This document shows, piece after piece, positions 21,469 through 24,078 of a stretch of 24,078 nucleotides of DNA (positions are counted from its first letter, which is position 1; every line of letters begins with the position of its first letter). Both the position numbers and the translations under genes were made by a program. The DNA comes from DATDCV01 sp036524155 (lineage in GTDB: Bacteria > Verrucomicrobiota > Verrucomicrobiia > Limisphaerales > UBA8199): the NCBI GenBank assembly GCA_036524155.1, contig DATDCV010000606.1:1-24078 (forward strand), in the 5' to 3' direction. The notes below the pieces were generated by a model, which was not told the origin of the DNA, did no database searches, and saw only the letters and a program-made list of their open reading frames with translations.

Positions 21469-24078
21469 TTACGTGCCGCGTTTTACGCCGCCCGCTTCAG
21501 GCACGAAATCCTGCACGTTCGCGACGCCTCGCTTGACCTCGAAGTGCCACTTCCAGACCTCGTAGATGCCCGGATAGACGAGAAGTTCCAACAGGAATGA
21601 GGTGAAGATACCGCCGATCATGGGAGCGGCGATGCGTTTCATCACATCCGCCCCTGTGCCGAGCGACCACATGATGGGAACCAGGCCAAGGAACATAGTG
21701 GCCACCGTCATAAATTTAGGCCGGAGGCGTTGCACGGCGCCGTAGCGTACGGCGGCTTGGAGATCGGCCAGGGTTCGCATACGGCCTTCGCGTTTGGCGC
21801 TGTCGTAGGCCAGGTCGAGGTAAATGAGCATGAAGACGCCCGTTTCGGCGTCGACGCCGAGCAAGGCGATGAGGCCCACCCAGACGCCAATACTCAGGTT
21901 GTATCCAAGCAGATACAGGAACCAGACGGCGCCGACGGCCGAAAACGGCACGGCGAGGAGCACAATGGCGGTTTTGGTGAGTGAGCGCGTGTTGAGATAA
22001 ATAAGGAACAGGGCCAGGAACAGAGTGAAAGGGATAATCGTGCGGAGGCGTTGGGCGACGCGGGCCATGGCCTCATATTGGCCGCTCCAGAGCAGGGCGT
22101 AGGCCGGGGGAAGTTGGACCTGTGCGCGCAAGGCGTGGTCGGCCTCGGCGATGTAGCGCTTGAGATCACGTCCGGTAACATCGACATAGACGTAGCTGGT
22201 GAGGAGGCCGTTCTCGTTGCGAATCATCGAAGGGCCGGAGTTTGCCGAAACGCGGGCGAGTTGGCCGAGCGGGATTTGGGTCTGGCCGTCAGCGGTGGCG
22301 ACGAGCACGCGCTCGATGGCATTGATATCGGAGCGGAAATCGCGGAGGTACCGGACGTTGATGGGGTAGCGTTCGCGGCCCCGGATAACGGTGGTGACGT
22401 TCTCACCGCCGATGGCGTTGGCGACCGCGGTTTGGGCCTCGTCGATGCTCAAGCCGTAGCGAGCCAGGGCCGGCCGGTCCCATTCAATATCGAGGAAATA
22501 GCCGCTGCCGCTGCGTTCGGCGAAAACACTGCGCGTGCCGGGCACCGTCTTGAGCACTGATTCCACTTTGGAACCGATTTGTTCCATCACCGTCAGGTCG
22601 GCGCCCGAGATCTTGAGGCCGAGCGGAGTGCGAATTCCCGTGCTGAGCATCTCGATGCGGCCTTTGATGGGCATGGTCCAGCCATTGGCGAGCCCGGGAA
22701 TCTGCAGGGCCGCATTTAACTGGTTGACCAGTTCCTCCTGTGAGAGGTGATCCGGTGTGAGGCGGCGGAGGACCTTCTTGAGGAGCTCCGGCGCCCAGGG
22801 CGAATACCACGTCGGCACGCGCCGCCATTCGGACTTGGGCTTGAGGGTGATGACGGTTTCGAGCATCGAGAGCGGCGCGGGGTCGGTGGCGGTCTCTGCC
22901 CGCCCCGCTTTGCCCAGCACCCGGTCAACTTCGGGGAATTGGCGGATGATGCGGTCGCTGACCTGGAGGACCTTTTGAGCTTCGGCGATGGAGATGCCAG
23001 GCATAGTGGAAGGCATATAGAGGATGGAGCCTTCCTCGAGGGGGGGCATAAACTCGGAGCCGAGTTTGAAGAAGACCGGTACGGTGGACACCACCAGCAG
23101 CGTAGCGGCGCCCAGCACGATCCACTTGCGCCGAAGCACCCAGGTGAGCACCGGGTCGTAAAGGCGGATCAGAACACGGCTGAGAGGGTGCTCGGTCTCG
23201 GATTGAATGCGGCCGGCGAAGAGATTCGTGGTCAAGCGGCTCAGCCAGCCGGGGCGAAAGTTGAACTTACGCACGTGGGTCAGGGTGACGCGGAGGGCGG
23301 GGTCGAGAGTGATGGCCAGCAGGGCGGCGACCACCATGGAGAGGGTCTTGGTATAAGCGAGCGGTTTGAAGAGGCGTCCTTCCTCGGCTTCGAGCGTCAG
23401 GATCGGCAGGAACGAGACCGCGATGACGAGCAGGGCAAAAAAGCTGGGGCCGGCGACTTGTTTGATGGCGCGGACGACGACGGATTGGTAATCGCCCGGA
23501 CGGCCGTCGCGTTCCCACTGTTCCAGGCCTTTGTGGACCTGTTCGACGACGACAATCGCGGCATCCACCAGCGCGCCGATGGCGATAGCGATGCCGCCGA
23601 GCGACATCAGGTTGGCGGTTATACCCAGCAACCGGAAGGGGATGAACGCCACCAGCACGGCGATGGGGATGGTGATGGCCGGGATAATGGCGCTGGGCGG
23701 ATGCCAGAGAAAAAGGAACACGATAATAACGACCGTGATAATGACCTCAATGAGCGTGGACCGGAGGTTGTCGATGGCGCGGTGGATGAGGTCTGAGCGG
23801 TCATAAACCGGGAGGATCTTAACCCCGTGGGGAAGGCCCGGCTCGATCTCGCGAATCCTGGCTTTGACCCGGTCGATCACTTCCAGCGCGTTCTGGCCAT
23901 GGCGCATGATGATAATCCCGGAGACGACTTCGCCCGTGCCGTCGAGGTCGGTGAGGCCGCGCCGGATGTCGGGGCCGAAGGTGACCTCGGCGACGTGGCG
24001 GACGGTGATGGGGGTGCCGTTGCGGCTGTCGAGCACGAGGTCCTCGACATCTTTGAGCGAGCGCACGTAGCCGCGGCC
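21469..24078 (-). CDS. cusA: CusA-type heavy-metal RND efflux pump, N-terminus missing (runs off right edge)
   Basis: The frame is open from the right edge, beginning GRGYVRSLKDVEDLVL, to TAA at 21469, giving 869 residues. Full CusA proteins are about 1040, so roughly 180 N-terminal residues are missing. Family features include GIAIAIGALVDAAIVVVEQVHKG in transmembrane helix 4, FMPPLEEGSILYMPSTMPGISIAEA, GKAGRAETATDPAPLSM, RIEMLSTGIRTPLG, GRERYPINVRYL, SGQYEAMARV and GTGADVMKRIAAPMIGG. These inner-membrane proton-driven pumps work with a CusB-type periplasmic adaptor and a CusC-type outer-membrane channel, presumably encoded beyond the right edge. Of the three methionines that bind Cu(I)/Ag(I) in E. 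coli CusA, two appear conserved (codons 22864-22866 and 22648-22650). The third aligns with Asn (22399-22401). A GTG at 24066 is internal and not the start. Confidence 0.93.
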   Translation of the reverse strand, partial: GRGYVRSLKDVEDLVLDSRNGTPITVRHVAEVTFGPDIRRGLTDLDGTGEVVSGIIIMRHGQNALEVIDRVKARIREIEPGLPHGVKILPVYDRSDLIHRAIDNLRSTLIEVIITVVIIVFLFLWHPPSAIIPAITIPIAVLVAFIPFRLLGITANLMSLGGIAIAIGALVDAAIVVVEQVHKGLEQWERDGRPGDYQSVVVRAIKQVAGPSFFALLVIAVSFLPILTLEAEEGRLFKPLAYTKTLSMVVAALLAITLDPALRVTLTHVRKFNFRPGWLSRLTTNLFAGRIQSETEHPLSRVLIRLYDPVLTWVLRRKWIVLGAATLLVVSTVPVFFKLGSEFMPPLEEGSILYMPSTMPGISIAEAQKVLQVSDRIIRQFPEVDRVLGKAGRAETATDPAPLSMLETVITLKPKSEWRRVPTWYSPWAPELLKKVLRRLTPDHLSQEELVNQLNAALQIPGLANGWTMPIKGRIEMLSTGIRTPLGLKISGADLTVMEQIGSKVESVLKTVPGTRSVFAERSGSGYFLDIEWDRPALARYGLSIDEAQTAVANAIGGENVTTVIRGRERYPINVRYLRDFRSDINAIERVLVATADGQTQIPLGQLARVSANSGPSMIRNENGLLTSYVYVDVTGRDLKRYIAEADHALRAQVQLPPAYALLWSGQYEAMARVAQRLRTIIPFTLFLALFLIYLNTRSLTKTAIVLLAVPFSAVGAVWFLYLLGYNLSIGVWVGLIALLGVDAETGVFMLIYLDLAYDSAKREGRMRTLADLQAAVRYGAVQRLRPKFMTVATMFLGLVPIMWSLGTGADVMKRIAAPMIGGIFTSFLLELLVYPGIYEVWKWHFEVKRGVANVQDFVPEAGGVKRGT

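Noticed and set aside
22747..23796. 349-codon plus-strand frame opposite the RND pump
   Set aside because: The pump sequence is strongly conserved; the antisense product is Gly/Asp/Glu-rich with no domain pattern.

Overview
This window is a stretch of high-GC chromosome that reads like a member of the Verrucomicrobiota, probably a Pedosphaera/Limisphaerales-type lineage. The assignment rests on several things. Gene starts mostly lack a clear Shine-Dalgarno sequence. A secreted protease carries the C-terminal 'YAVQTSTDLVHW...NRFYRAV' domain I associate with exported verrucomicrobial proteins. There is a pepcterm-type CAAX protease-like gene, an Amj-type flippase, and many long inverted-repeat elements between genes. 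This is inference from gene content, not a phylogenetic placement.

Layout, left to right. At 1-557 (minus) the N-terminal half of a LuxE-like acyl-protein synthetase runs off the left edge. A 69-residue membrane peptide follows at 794-1003 (minus), then a 468-bp gap holding a 24-bp perfect inverted repeat. On the plus strand come a beta-propeller/phosphoesterase lipoprotein (1472-4096) and prolyl-tRNA synthetase (4350-6068). ProS overlaps tail-to-tail with an Amj-like lipid II flippase on the minus strand. A second copy of the inverted repeat lies at 6971-7040. Next are a Sel1-repeat/PEGA protein, a large secreted lysyl-endopeptidase-like protease (minus) and a gamma-carbonic-anhydrase-like protein. 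A two-gene minus-strand operon follows (B12-binding radical SAM enzyme, then a FabF-type ketosynthase). Divergent from it is a two-gene plus-strand operon (YacP-like NYN nuclease, then a VWA-like membrane-anchored protein). The right part holds a GH5 glycosidase, a protein fusing an RluA-type pseudouridine synthase to an RlmI-like methyltransferase, a CAAX-protease-like membrane protein, aspartate-semialdehyde dehydrogenase with a clear sigma70-type promoter, and most of a CusA-type RND metal pump that runs off the right edge.

Functionally this is a mix of housekeeping (ProS, Asd, rRNA modification, lipid II flipping) and secreted or envelope functions (protease, GH5, phosphoesterase, VWA and Sel1 proteins, metal efflux). 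The most distinctive gene-level features are the pseudouridine synthase-methyltransferase fusion, the ketosynthase/B12-radical-SAM operon and the LuxE-like gene. The most distinctive non-coding feature is a set of REPIN-like elements. They fall into three unrelated sequence families but share one design: two long inverted arms, each arm itself a small hairpin. I see no tRNA, rRNA, CRISPR array, insertion sequence or phage gene.
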